The notes under the pieces are model-generated. The model worked only from the letters and a program-made list of their open reading frames with translations, had not been told where the DNA came from and searched no databases. The translations under genes were made by a program, and so were the position numbers. Positions 11,801 through 17,361 of a stretch of DNA of 64,000 nucleotides are shown piece by piece. The stretch is from Cohnella phaseoli (GTDB lineage: Bacteria > Bacillota > Bacilli > Paenibacillales > Paenibacillaceae): contig NZ_QRDZ01000015.1 in the NCBI RefSeq assembly GCF_003386235.1, positions 145,111 to 209,110 on the forward strand, given 5' to 3'. The first letter of the stretch is position 1. Each line of letters opens with the position of its first letter.

Positions 11801-12529
11801 GTAACGAGCGAGCATCTGGTGGATGGCAGCGTGAGCGGAGCGAAGCTGGAAGCGGGCAGCGTAACGAGCGATCATCTGGCAGACGGAAGTGTGACGAGCG
11901 ATCATCTGGTGGATGGTAGCGTGAGCGGAGCGAAGCTGGAAGCGGGCAGCGTAACGAGCGAGCACCTGGCTGACGGCAGTGTAAGCGGAGCGAAGCTGGA
12001 GCTCGGAAGCGTGACGAACGATCATCTAGCTGACGGCAGCATAAGCGGACTGAAGCTTGAAGCATTCAGCGTAACGAGCGAGCACCTAGCTGACGACAGC
12101 GTAAGCGGAGCGAAGCTGGAAGCAGGCAGCGTAACGAGCAAGCATCTGGCAGACGGCAGCGTGAACGGATCGAAGCTGAAAACAGGCAGCGTAACGAGCG
12201 AGCATCTGGCGGATGGCAGCGTAAGCGAAGAAAAGCTGGTTTTCCCTCCAGTGGCAAGTCCTTGGCCTGGAGTGGGCATACTGTTCGGCAACCAATCCTA
12301 CTCATTTCAAGGCGGAAACGAATCGATGAGATTAATTGTATCGTTTCCGGGAGCTTTTGCCGACAATTCTTATACATTGGTAGCAATGTCGGATCATCCA
12401 GCTTGCAACTGCATTCTTGCCGAGAAACGTCCTCATGAAGCAGAGTTGATTGTGTTTAGAACGCGGCTGGGCCCTGATCCTCAGGGGGCCATTCAATGGA
12501 TTGCGATCGGCAGTAAAGCAAATTCATAG
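2816..12529 (+). CDS. Giant decapeptide-repeat protein, putative spore-surface fibre
   Basis: A 3,237-residue protein. Residues 1-35 are Lys/Arg-rich with no signal peptide or membrane segment; residues 36-250 are low-complexity and acidic/Gly-rich. From about residue 252 to 3140 it consists of roughly 280 decapeptides of the form xG-S-V-x-S-x-x-L-A-x, with Val/Ile and Leu five residues apart. Residues 252 to about 1935 hold varied single decads; the rest is a near-uniform 20-residue dimer (SVTSEHLADG plus SVSGAKLEAG). Three short non-repeat interruptions lie near nt 5890, 8160 and 8540. The last 90 residues form a non-repetitive tail ending AIQWIAIGS, which I recall resembles a Paenibacillus C-terminal domain called WIAG-tail. 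Start at 2816 follows AAGGAGAG; an ATG at 2771 would lie upstream of the promoter -10. Function unknown; a spore-surface role is inferred from promoter and neighbours. Confidence 0.85.
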   Translation: MKKKRAGKSPKSRKPLYYVDDPNKLELKWLDDIQKSKPMAVHGSAVDAPERPAGNPAHSDMTKSGVSEAPAPASTGSDVGSALTETVSTPEETEELVAIATGAFPAAELPQKLMEPDIVAVVEALRSESIQSTDQLAAMMTGDVAAEVEDPKGRSLRSGSLKGSVVGGLKKAGLKGEGSERRVLQGEVSKSAGPEGGSSSLQDEGLKDGVAREEVQQEQDEEDAAEREARHAKLKEKRMPSRQTPVVYTDDIADEAITGEKLAPFAVKAMHLAADSVHTDSLADFSVTAIKLADGSVTTSKLASESIVGDHLAKNAISGQKIRDRSITGEKLRDGSVSSEKLADRTISSDKIAEGSIQSKHLNVSVITSELLQDQSITSEKIRSGAIRSENLSNEIVDTSKLAEGSVTTSKLRDGTVTKEKVARGAIESQHLTEGLIVADHVALGALQGKHLAPRAVAAEHLGDGAVGTRELADRSVAGNKLALGSVQAEHLRPGTVKADHLADEVVKTRHLQDESITASKLADQSVTTLKLVDHAITSTKVADQSIVSAKIGDEAVHSRHIAKGSVLSDKLAEGAVEVRHLAEHSVSSRHLAARSVAREHLADSSVGSGQLAPGSVQPTHVSEGAIGPMQLAEGSVTSAKLSERSVGSAHLLAASVKTEHLAGESVSSEQLAAGALRPHHFGHESVVGGALAADAVGGKHIRAGAIEAAHLANGAVSASSLQIEAVMEKNIAPGAVGERQIGIRAVYSHHLTDHLITSLKLSPECVSTDKLADLAVTSAKLADDSVGSDKLSENAVFDKALQSGAVTGRALAEGSVSSKHLKPKSVKQLHLSEGVVSSASLEDGAVTSDKLSHGSIKSPHLAMGSVESRHLAEQSVLSVHMAEKSIREFHLNDGIVGPGKLAANSVDGGKIAPGSVKEQHIQEQSISSAHLKRDSIESAHIGAGAVGERHLAAGSVQEAAIQPSAITADKLADGIVTSKKLAQLSVGSEHLQIESVSGKHLRSEAVHGFHLRKGTVSISHLAPDLLALAKNGERRIDAERLEPNAVSSVHVKDRTITEEKLADGSVTSLKLADEGVTGDKLSAGSVSTGKLADSAITSDKLADGAVTTEKLAGGSVGVEQLAEDAVTTEALADGAVTGAKLKVGAVTADKIAPGTIGADQLADGSITGVKLADGSVGTAQLAPGSVQADQLAEGAVGARQLAEGAIVERLLADGSVSNDKVRDGTITGDKLAESAVGTKQLALGAATAAILADGSVTKEKLLRGAVTADKLANGSVGTEQLAEGAVTEDILASESVTADKLAGGAVTADKLAYDSVGTSHLSTEAVTTDILADDSVTTDKLLDGAVTTEKLAYGSVGSWQVAVGAITSDLLAEGSVTERKLADGAVTAAKLAYGSVSTSHLSAGAVVSDILAEDSVTGEKLADSTVTAEKLAYGSVSSWHLAPGAVVTESVADGSITSEKLQDGIVTTDKLAGSSVGTSQLVLNSVTEDILSPGSVASAKLKDGAVTAAKLALGSVGTPQLAAGAVQAESLAEGSVENGKLADGAVTAEKVADGSIGAAQLADGAVRAESLAEGSVESGKLANGAVTAEKLAQRSVGTEQLAEGAVQTESLAEGAVATGKLADGAVTARKLALGSVAAGHLEIGAITESRLANDSVTTEKLIDGGVTTDKLAGGSVGASQLMDGAVASEKLGRGAVISEKLGEGAVTSNKLAPRSVETSKLAEGAVVSSILADGAVETAKLADGAVTTEKLADGSIGTEQLADGAITTLKLGQGAVAVENLSSPLFEYLRLAGEDIATNRIVAGAVTSEKLAAGAVGTEQLADGSVTSGKLRDGDIGTEQLAVGAVNGEKLAARSVSSSHIIPRSILGYHLGEQTITTSHFKPQSVTDAQLADGSVNESKLAPEVREWLHQLQQMQTTAVALAENAPRALEAHSVTGEHLADGSVSGTKLEASSVTSEHLADGSVSGAKLEAGSVTSEHLADGSVSGAKLEAGSVTSEHLADGSVSGAKLEAGSVTSEYLADGSVSGAKLEASSVTSEHLADGSVSGAKLEAGSVTSEHLADGSVSGAKLEAGSVTGEHLANGSVSGAKLEAGSVTSEHLADGSVSGAKLEAGSVTSEHLVDGSVSGAKLEAGSVTSDHLADGSVSGAKLEAGSVTSEHLVDGSVSGAKLEAGSVTSEHLADGSISGEKLELGSVTSDHLADGSVSGAKLEAGSVTSELLADGSVSGVKLEAGSVTSEHLADGSVSGAKLEAGSVTSEHLADGSISGEKLELGSVTSDHLADGSVSGAKLEAGSVTSEHLADGSVSGAKLEAGSVTSELLADGSVSGVKLEAGSVTSEHLMDGSVSGAKLEAGSVTSEHLADGSVSGAKLEAGSVTIEHLADGSVSGAKLEAGSVTSEHLADGSVSGAKLEAGSVTSEHLADGSINGEKLELGSVTSDHLADGSISGLKLEAGSVMSDHLADGSVNGSKLEAGSVTSEHLADGSVSRAKLELASVTGEHLADGSVSGAKLELGSVTSEHLADGSLSGAKLEAGSVTSEHLADGSVSGAKLELGSVTSDHLADGSVSGAKLEAGSVTSELLADGSVSGVKLEAGSVTSEHLADGSVSGAKLEAGSVTSEHLADGSVSGAKLEAGSVTSEHLVDGSVSGAKLEAGSVTSDHLADGSVTSEHLVDGSVSGAKLELGSVTIEHLADGSVSGAKLEAGSVTIEHLADGSVSGAKLEAGSVTSEHLADGSVSGAKLEAGSVTSEHLADGSINGEKLELGSVMSDHLADGSVNGSKLEAGSVTSEHLADGSVSRAKLELASVTGEHLADGSVSGAKLELGSVTSEHLADGSLSGAKLEAGSVTSEHLADGSVSGAKLEAGSVTSDHLADGSVSGAKLELGSVTSEHLVDGSVSGAKLEAGSVTSEHLADGSVTSDHLADGSVSGAKLELGSVTNDHLVDGSVSGAKLEAGSVTSEHLVDGSVSGAKLEAGSVTSEHLADGSVSGAKLEAGSVTSEHLVDGSVSGAKLEAGSVTSDHLADGSVTSDHLVDGSVSGAKLEAGSVTSEHLADGSVSGAKLELGSVTNDHLADGSISGLKLEAFSVTSEHLADDSVSGAKLEAGSVTSKHLADGSVNGSKLKTGSVTSEHLADGSVSEEKLVFPPVASPWPGVGILFGNQSYSFQGGNESMRLIVSFPGAFADNSYTLVAMSDHPACNCILAEKRPHEAELIVFRTRLGPDPQGAIQWIAIGSKANS
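3571..12240 (+). repeat. In-frame 30-bp and 60-bp tandem repeat array
   Basis: About 8.7 kb of 30-bp units encoding decapeptides. From about 8621 the unit becomes a 60-bp dimer with high nucleotide identity, while the earlier part has diverged at DNA level but keeps the protein pattern. Single extra 30-bp units break the dimer register near 10800, 11560 and 11890. Higher-order duplications are visible: 9901-10120 equals 10891-11110, 10181-10470 equals 11111-11400, 9381-9610 equals 10461-10690, and 9361-9420 equals 9601-9660. All changes keep the reading frame. Confidence 0.95.
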
Positions 12530-12758
12530 TTTCGCGTGATGTCGAACGGCCATTTCCTCAGCTCATCGTTGCGGGGGAGGTGGTCGTTCTGACGTTTAAA
12601 TTAGCTTTTTCGGTACGGTAAGAAGCAGTGGACATAAGTGTTTCAGATGCTCGGAGTGGTACATCGAGGACAACGGCAGTACATGTGCCGTTGCGCAGGG
12701 ACACGTCACACATACAATGTCTTGTATACCTTTGCCCGAACCTGAGGGGGTGAATGGA
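12530..12758. other. Intergenic region, possible sporulation promoter
   Basis: These 229 bases hold no credible gene. CATACAAT near 12712 matches the -10 pattern of sigma-E, but I find no matching -35. No T-tailed hairpin is evident after the giant gene, so read-through into the glycosyltransferases is possible. Confidence 0.35.
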
Positions 12759-13631
12759 TTGGCGATCAGCAGCGGGAAAAGCCATTCTCGCATTCGCAAA
12801 CCGAAATTCGCGGGTAAAGGACGTAAACGGCCGATTCGACGCCGGGTTTCCGTGCAGGAGCAATCCAGGAAAATTAATCGCCCGTCCGGAGATTCTTGGC
12901 AGTCGCCGCGCGTCTCCGTGATCGTGCCGGTCATGAATGAGAGGAGGACGCTGCGCAAGGTCATACGGGAAGCCTTTCGGGTTCATCCGCATACGGAAGT
13001 GATCGTCGTTGTCAACGGCTCGACCGACGGTTCTCTGGATATTGCCAGAAGAAGCGGGGCCAAGGTAATCGTCTATGATCGGCCGCTCGGTCACGATATC
13101 GGCAGATCGATCGGAGCAAGAGAAGCGGTAGGGGATATTCTATTGTTCATCGATGCGGATATGCTGATTCCTGCCCCAAAGCTCAAAGTCTTCGTCGACT
13201 CGGTAGAGCGGGGAATTGACGTAGCGCTTAACGATTATTCCGGCCCGGTTGATCTTCCTGTCGTACACGGCGTCGTTCTGGCCAAACATGCTTTGAACAC
13301 GCTGCTTGGACGGCCGGATTTGGCCGGGGCTTCGATGACGGCCATTCCTCATGCGATCAGTCGTCGGGCTTTGACGACGATCGGCTGTTCGCCGCTATCC
13401 GTTCCGCCGCTGGCGCATGCGATGGCGATTAGGCAGGGATTAAACGTGGTGCGAGTCGCCCCGATTAATGTAGGAAAACTCAATCCGGTGAGGTTGAAAA
13501 GGGAACGCAAAAACTCTCTGGAGCCGCTGATCGTTGGCGACCACCTGGAGGCGATCCATTGGTGGCTCAGGCATACGGACTTCAGAGGCGGCTACGAAGA
13601 CGGTTTTCGCCAAAGAGGGATGGTGAGATAG
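12759..13631 (+). CDS. GT2-family glycosyltransferase with basic N-terminal arm
   Basis: About 290 residues. The first 45 residues are rich in Arg and Lys. The GT-A domain then begins with VSVIVPVMNERRTL, followed by VIVVVNGSTDGS and the metal-binding DAD in LLFIDADMLI. The C-terminus ends GGYEDGFRQRG, a short form of the aromatic-x-x-Gly repeat found in its neighbours. I take TTG at 12759 as start because GAGGGGG lies eight bases upstream; an ATG at 12717 has no ribosome-binding site. It is the first of a run of glycosyltransferase genes with minimal spacing. Donor and acceptor are unknown. Confidence 0.8.
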   Translation: MAISSGKSHSRIRKPKFAGKGRKRPIRRRVSVQEQSRKINRPSGDSWQSPRVSVIVPVMNERRTLRKVIREAFRVHPHTEVIVVVNGSTDGSLDIARRSGAKVIVYDRPLGHDIGRSIGAREAVGDILLFIDADMLIPAPKLKVFVDSVERGIDVALNDYSGPVDLPVVHGVVLAKHALNTLLGRPDLAGASMTAIPHAISRRALTTIGCSPLSVPPLAHAMAIRQGLNVVRVAPINVGKLNPVRLKRERKNSLEPLIVGDHLEAIHWWLRHTDFRGGYEDGFRQRGMVR

Positions 13632-13635
13632 CGAG

Positions 13636-14739
13636 ATGAAGAAGCAACTCAGCTTAACCAGACATGCCGCCCGGTCTCGCGTTCGGCGCAGGCCGATCCG
13701 CTCGTCTTCTCCCCACAGCAGGAAGCTTCCCCGAAAAGCCGGCGCCGCAAAACGAAAGAGACCAATGAAGCGCTCCGGACCCTATTCCGATTTTGTAGCA
13801 GGAGCAAGCGCCGGATCGGCATGGCGAGGAAGCCATTCTGGAACGCCAGACCTGCTACGAGAAGCGATTAGCGAGAGCTGGCAACGGAGATTTCGGGAAA
13901 CCTGCGGTAAAGGCCAGGTGGAATGGCGGCAAACGCTGCAGCGGGGAAAACAGTATGCAGCAGGGTTTATGCAGGGAGCGGGAATGAGCGTCGCCCTATG
14001 TCCGATTCCCCTTCAGACGAAAGCGTCGGCTGTCGTGTGCGCGGGAGAGGACGAGAATGCTCTCGTTCAGACGTTATCTCAATTAGAGCTTCTGCCGCTG
14101 CACGAAATCGTAGTCGTTGCAGGGCAGCCGACAGAGCGTCTTTTCTCTCAGGCCAGAGGATTAGGCAATGCGATTGTCGTCAGTTTGCCGGATCGGGTAG
14201 ATCCCGACATCGGACGGGCTCTGGGCGTTAAACTAACCGGAGCGGACACAGTGCTGTTCGTCGATGGAGCGAATGTCGTCGGAGCCGAGCAGCTCGCGCG
14301 ATTCCTATGGGAATGCGACGGGAAGCTGGACGTCGTTCTGAACGATCTCGGCGCGAGGATGAGGACGTTTCGCCATCGCAAAGGGGTTGAGCGGCTGCAG
14401 GAGTTTCTGAATGCAAGCTTGAAGCGAGAGGATCTGAAGATCAATTCGTTATCTGTGCTTCCTTTCGCATTATCCCGGAATGCGTTGGATACACTTGGCG
14501 CCGGCGCGTTGTCCGTACCGGTAAAGGCGCATGCACAAGCGATACTGAAAGGTCTGAAATTCGGAACGGGAGGATTCGTCGGAGCCGGAGGGCTGCCTGG
14601 CTTTGCCGATTCCGGATGGAAGAAGGCTGCCGGAGACCATGCCGAGGCTTGGAGAGAGGCGCTCAGCGTTAGAGGGGATCGAATGCATTTCGCAGATACG
14701 ATGCGCAACCGCGGTATATTGGGAGAGTGGGCGACATGA
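13636..14739 (+). CDS. GT2-like protein with degenerate active site and basic arm
   Basis: 367 residues. Residues 1-50 are strongly basic, and residues 107-116 (YAAGFMQGAG) carry the tetrapeptide motif of this locus. The remainder aligns by eye with the preceding glycosyltransferase: DIGRALGVKLTGADTVLFVD matches DIGRSIGAREAVGDILLFID, and LSVPVKAHAQAI matches LSVPPLAHAMAI. The metal-binding DAD of the neighbour is DGA here, and the N-terminal nucleotide-binding segment is weakened. It may therefore be a structural or regulatory partner of the upstream enzyme. It starts five bases after that gene and overlaps the next one by ATGA. Confidence 0.75.
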   Translation: MKKQLSLTRHAARSRVRRRPIRSSSPHSRKLPRKAGAAKRKRPMKRSGPYSDFVAGASAGSAWRGSHSGTPDLLREAISESWQRRFRETCGKGQVEWRQTLQRGKQYAAGFMQGAGMSVALCPIPLQTKASAVVCAGEDENALVQTLSQLELLPLHEIVVVAGQPTERLFSQARGLGNAIVVSLPDRVDPDIGRALGVKLTGADTVLFVDGANVVGAEQLARFLWECDGKLDVVLNDLGARMRTFRHRKGVERLQEFLNASLKREDLKINSLSVLPFALSRNALDTLGAGALSVPVKAHAQAILKGLKFGTGGFVGAGGLPGFADSGWKKAAGDHAEAWREALSVRGDRMHFADTMRNRGILGEWAT

Positions 14740-15473
14740 CCATAGCTTCCATTATCATTCCGACTTACAACGGCCTTGATTTGCTGCAAAGGTGCGTGCA
14801 ATCGATTCGCCGGTACACCGAGCAAGCGCATGAAATCATCGTCGTAGATAACGGCTCACGGGACGAAACGGCGGCCTGGTGCTTGAGAGAAAGGATAACG
14901 CTCGTTTCCCTGCCGCGTAACGAAGGGTTTCCCGTCGCCTGCAACAAAGGGATGCGTTTTGCTTCCGGGGATACGATCGTTCTGCTGAACAACGATACGG
15001 TCGTCACGTCGAATTGGCTTCACAACCTGTCCACGGCACTGCTCAGTTCCCCGGACGTCGGTCTTGTCGGCCCGGTGACAAACTATGCCAGCGGCTCGCA
15101 GCAGGTCCACTATCCGTTCGAGGATTTGGAGGAGTTTCAAAGAATCGCAGAAGCCGTAAATTTACCGGATCCGGCAAAATGGAAGCGAGTCGAACGGATC
15201 GTCGGCTTGTGCTTCGTTTTCCGCAGGGAGCTGATGGAGAAAATCGGCATGCTGGACGAAAGATTTTCGCCGGGACACTATGAGGATGATGATTATTGCT
15301 TAAGAGCAAGACTTCACGGATTCGGACTGCTGGTCTGCCACGACGCTTTGATCTATCACGAGGGAAGCGCCAGCTTTAAGAGAGAAGGCTCCCAGGAGCA
15401 GGCTCATCTTGTCGAAAGGAACTATCGATTGTTTATGGATAAATGGCAGCTTGATCCTCGGGCTTTTGTCTAG
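14736..15473 (+). CDS. GT2-family glycosyltransferase (rhamnosyltransferase-like)
   Basis: 245 residues forming a GT-A domain. It opens ASIIIPTYNGLDLLQRCV, then EIIVVDNGSRDET, LLNNDTVV at the metal/sugar-binding loop, and a YEDDDYCLRARLHGF acceptor-side motif typical of the RfbN/WcaA-like GT2 group. It lacks the basic arm and the tetrapeptide repeat of its neighbours. ATG at 14736 overlaps the preceding stop (ATGA), pointing to translational coupling. Confidence 0.87.
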   Translation: MTIASIIIPTYNGLDLLQRCVQSIRRYTEQAHEIIVVDNGSRDETAAWCLRERITLVSLPRNEGFPVACNKGMRFASGDTIVLLNNDTVVTSNWLHNLSTALLSSPDVGLVGPVTNYASGSQQVHYPFEDLEEFQRIAEAVNLPDPAKWKRVERIVGLCFVFRRELMEKIGMLDERFSPGHYEDDDYCLRARLHGFGLLVCHDALIYHEGSASFKREGSQEQAHLVERNYRLFMDKWQLDPRAFV

Positions 15474-15517
15474 AAAAACGGGCTTTCCAGGCTCATTAAC
15501 ATGAGGAGGTATCGCTG

Positions 15518-16243
15518 TTGAAGGCTGTCATATTGGCGGGCGGCACGGGAACTCGTCTGAAGCCGCTCACCTATTGGACGAATAAGCATCTGCTCCCTAT
15601 CGGAACGTACCCGATGATCTGCCACGGCGTTACTAAGCTCAGAGAGGCCGGTATTCGAGATATCGTGCTTGTGACCAATCGGGGCTCTCTCGGCAGCTTT
15701 GCGGACATTTTGGGTAGCGGGAAGGATTGGGGCGTATCGATCGTGTACAGGGTCCAGGAGGAGGCCGGAGGGATCGCGCAGGCTTTGGAGCTTGCCCGTC
15801 CGGTGATGAAGGGAAAGGATAAATTCGTCGTGCTGCTAGGAGACAATTTGTTTGAGGAAAGTCTGAAGCCTTATTGCGAGCAATATGCCAAACAATCCGA
15901 AGGAGCCATGGTGCTGCTGAAAAAAGTAGCCGATCCGCACAGATACGGAGTCCCGCTGCTGGATGAGAAGAGCGGACGGATTGTGACGATCGAGGAAAAG
16001 CCGGAGCAGCCGAAGTCGGATTATTGCGTGACCGGCCTTTATTTTTACGATACGCAAGTGTTCGAAATGATTGACGGAGTTAAGCCCTCCCGCAGGGGAG
16101 AACTGGAAATCACAGACGTCAACAATGCTTACGCCTTATCCGGCAAGTTGACCTATCGCGAATTGACCGGCTGGTGGACGGATGCGGGTACGTTCGAGTC
16201 TTTGGAAGAAGCGGGAAGGAGATTGAAGGGGGCGATCACATGA
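15518..16243 (+). CDS. Sugar-1-phosphate nucleotidyltransferase, SpsI/RmlA-like
   Basis: 241 residues, shorter than RmlA (about 290) and close to B. subtilis SpsI, a spore-coat polysaccharide protein. It probably joins dTTP (or UTP) to glucose-1-phosphate. Motifs: GGTGTRLKPLT at residues 8-18, LLGDNLF, IEEKPEQPKSDY and GWWTDAGT. Start is TTG at 15518 behind AGGAGG. No rmlB or rmlC is present in the window, so the route after this step is not complete here. It overlaps the following gene by ATGA. Confidence 0.88.
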   Translation: MKAVILAGGTGTRLKPLTYWTNKHLLPIGTYPMICHGVTKLREAGIRDIVLVTNRGSLGSFADILGSGKDWGVSIVYRVQEEAGGIAQALELARPVMKGKDKFVVLLGDNLFEESLKPYCEQYAKQSEGAMVLLKKVADPHRYGVPLLDEKSGRIVTIEEKPEQPKSDYCVTGLYFYDTQVFEMIDGVKPSRRGELEITDVNNAYALSGKLTYRELTGWWTDAGTFESLEEAGRRLKGAIT

Positions 16244-17343
16244 TGCAGTCAAGCTTGCGCAAGCCGGCGGTCGCCTCTGCCGCTCCCAGAGTGGAGAAAC
16301 CGCAATCTCCGGCCAAGACAAGCGCCAAGCCAAAGCCCGCTAAACCAGTCGCCAGAGCGAAGCAGGGGAAGCTCCCGCTGAAGAAAAAAGTGCGTAAGCT
16401 TGCCCTGGGGAAAGGGAAAGCCCACTCGCGCCGAAGACGGGTCGGCAGCAAACGCAGAACTCCCATCGTGTCCAAACCTCAGCTTGAGCAAGGGGACGAA
16501 TCGTTCCGGGAGCGGCAGCGCAGCTACGAGCAAGGATATCAGGAAGGGTTGATCGAGGGCGGGGAGCGCATGCTGGAGGAGCACTTGCCGCCGGATATGA
16601 TTATCCCGGATATCACGGCAAGGGAGGCCGTCTCCGCCGGAGTCGAATCGCTAAAAAAAAGAGGCATTCCTTTGCTGAACAGCGCTACGGTCTACGACGA
16701 ATTGGCAGCGGCTCTTAACGAGAGGCGATCCTACGCCTTCATTCGTCTGGGAGACGGAGAATTGCTGACATTGGCCCAAGAGAAGGTACTTTCTCTTGAG
16801 GAGGTCCGGCGCGAAGGAGATTTTCTTCCCTATGCGGGCGTAACGATCCCGAACCTGGCGGCTCGCGATGAGCTGGCGGAATGCATTAAGGTGGCTACGT
16901 TAATCGGGGTGCCGATGTCTCGTCATCCCCATTTTCAGCCACTTCTGTTCGCCACTCTTCGCGCCCATGGCATCGATTATAGACAGCTTCGCTTTACGAC
17001 ATCCACGATGAACTATTTGATGGAGGAGCAGGGGCTGCTGCTCCGGTTGTTCCAAGGACGCAAACTATTGATCATCGGGAATGTGGCGCTGCAGCTCCGG
17101 GAGGCGCTGCTTGAGAAGGGAATGGAAGTGGTCGGGGCGGTTACTCCGGTTAACGGCTACGCGGACGTTCCCAGAGTTGTGGCTGAAGCGATGCAATACG
17201 ACTACGACATCGCTCTGGTAGCCGCGGGAATAGCGGCGATTCCGATAACGGTTCATTTGGCCGGAATGGGGGGCAAGGTGACGTTCGATTTCGGTCATCT
17301 GGCCGATCGAATGGCCGGTCTTGCTCAGCCTGAAAGGCAATAG
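16240..17343 (+). CDS. GT-D fold glycosyltransferase (DUF1792-type) with basic arm and YxxG repeat
   Basis: 367 residues. Residues 1-80 are a Lys/Arg/Pro-rich arm and residues 95-108 read YEQGYQEGLIEGGE, the tetrapeptide repeat of this locus. The catalytic domain begins near residue 145; AFIRLGDGE (166-174) carries the Asp-x-Glu signature of the GT-D fold, in which these acids bind metal and nucleotide sugar. In other bacteria such enzymes extend glycans on serine-rich surface proteins, which would suit a Ser-rich repeat protein as acceptor. That link is inference. Start at 16240 overlaps the preceding stop and follows GAAGGGGG. Confidence 0.82.
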   Translation: MMQSSLRKPAVASAAPRVEKPQSPAKTSAKPKPAKPVARAKQGKLPLKKKVRKLALGKGKAHSRRRRVGSKRRTPIVSKPQLEQGDESFRERQRSYEQGYQEGLIEGGERMLEEHLPPDMIIPDITAREAVSAGVESLKKRGIPLLNSATVYDELAAALNERRSYAFIRLGDGELLTLAQEKVLSLEEVRREGDFLPYAGVTIPNLAARDELAECIKVATLIGVPMSRHPHFQPLLFATLRAHGIDYRQLRFTTSTMNYLMEEQGLLLRLFQGRKLLIIGNVALQLREALLEKGMEVVGAVTPVNGYADVPRVVAEAMQYDYDIALVAAGIAAIPITVHLAGMGGKVTFDFGHLADRMAGLAQPERQ

Positions 17344-17361
17344 GAGCATGGAGGCGAGAAA

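Noticed and set aside
8621..12240. CRISPR-like or satellite array.
   Set aside because: Units are contiguous with no unique spacers, all in one reading frame, with third-position changes typical of coding sequence.
2866..12386. Many long reverse-strand open frames across the giant gene (for example 3062-4420, 6062-7258, 7979-9415).
   Set aside because: They mirror the 30/60-bp repeat: a stop-free repeat on one strand opens frames on the other. They lack ribosome-binding sites, and their products are compositionally biased.
2816..12529. Phage tail fibre or prophage remnant.
   Set aside because: Decad repeats of this kind also occur in tail fibres, but no phage structural, integrase or lysis gene lies near and the promoter looks like sigma-K.
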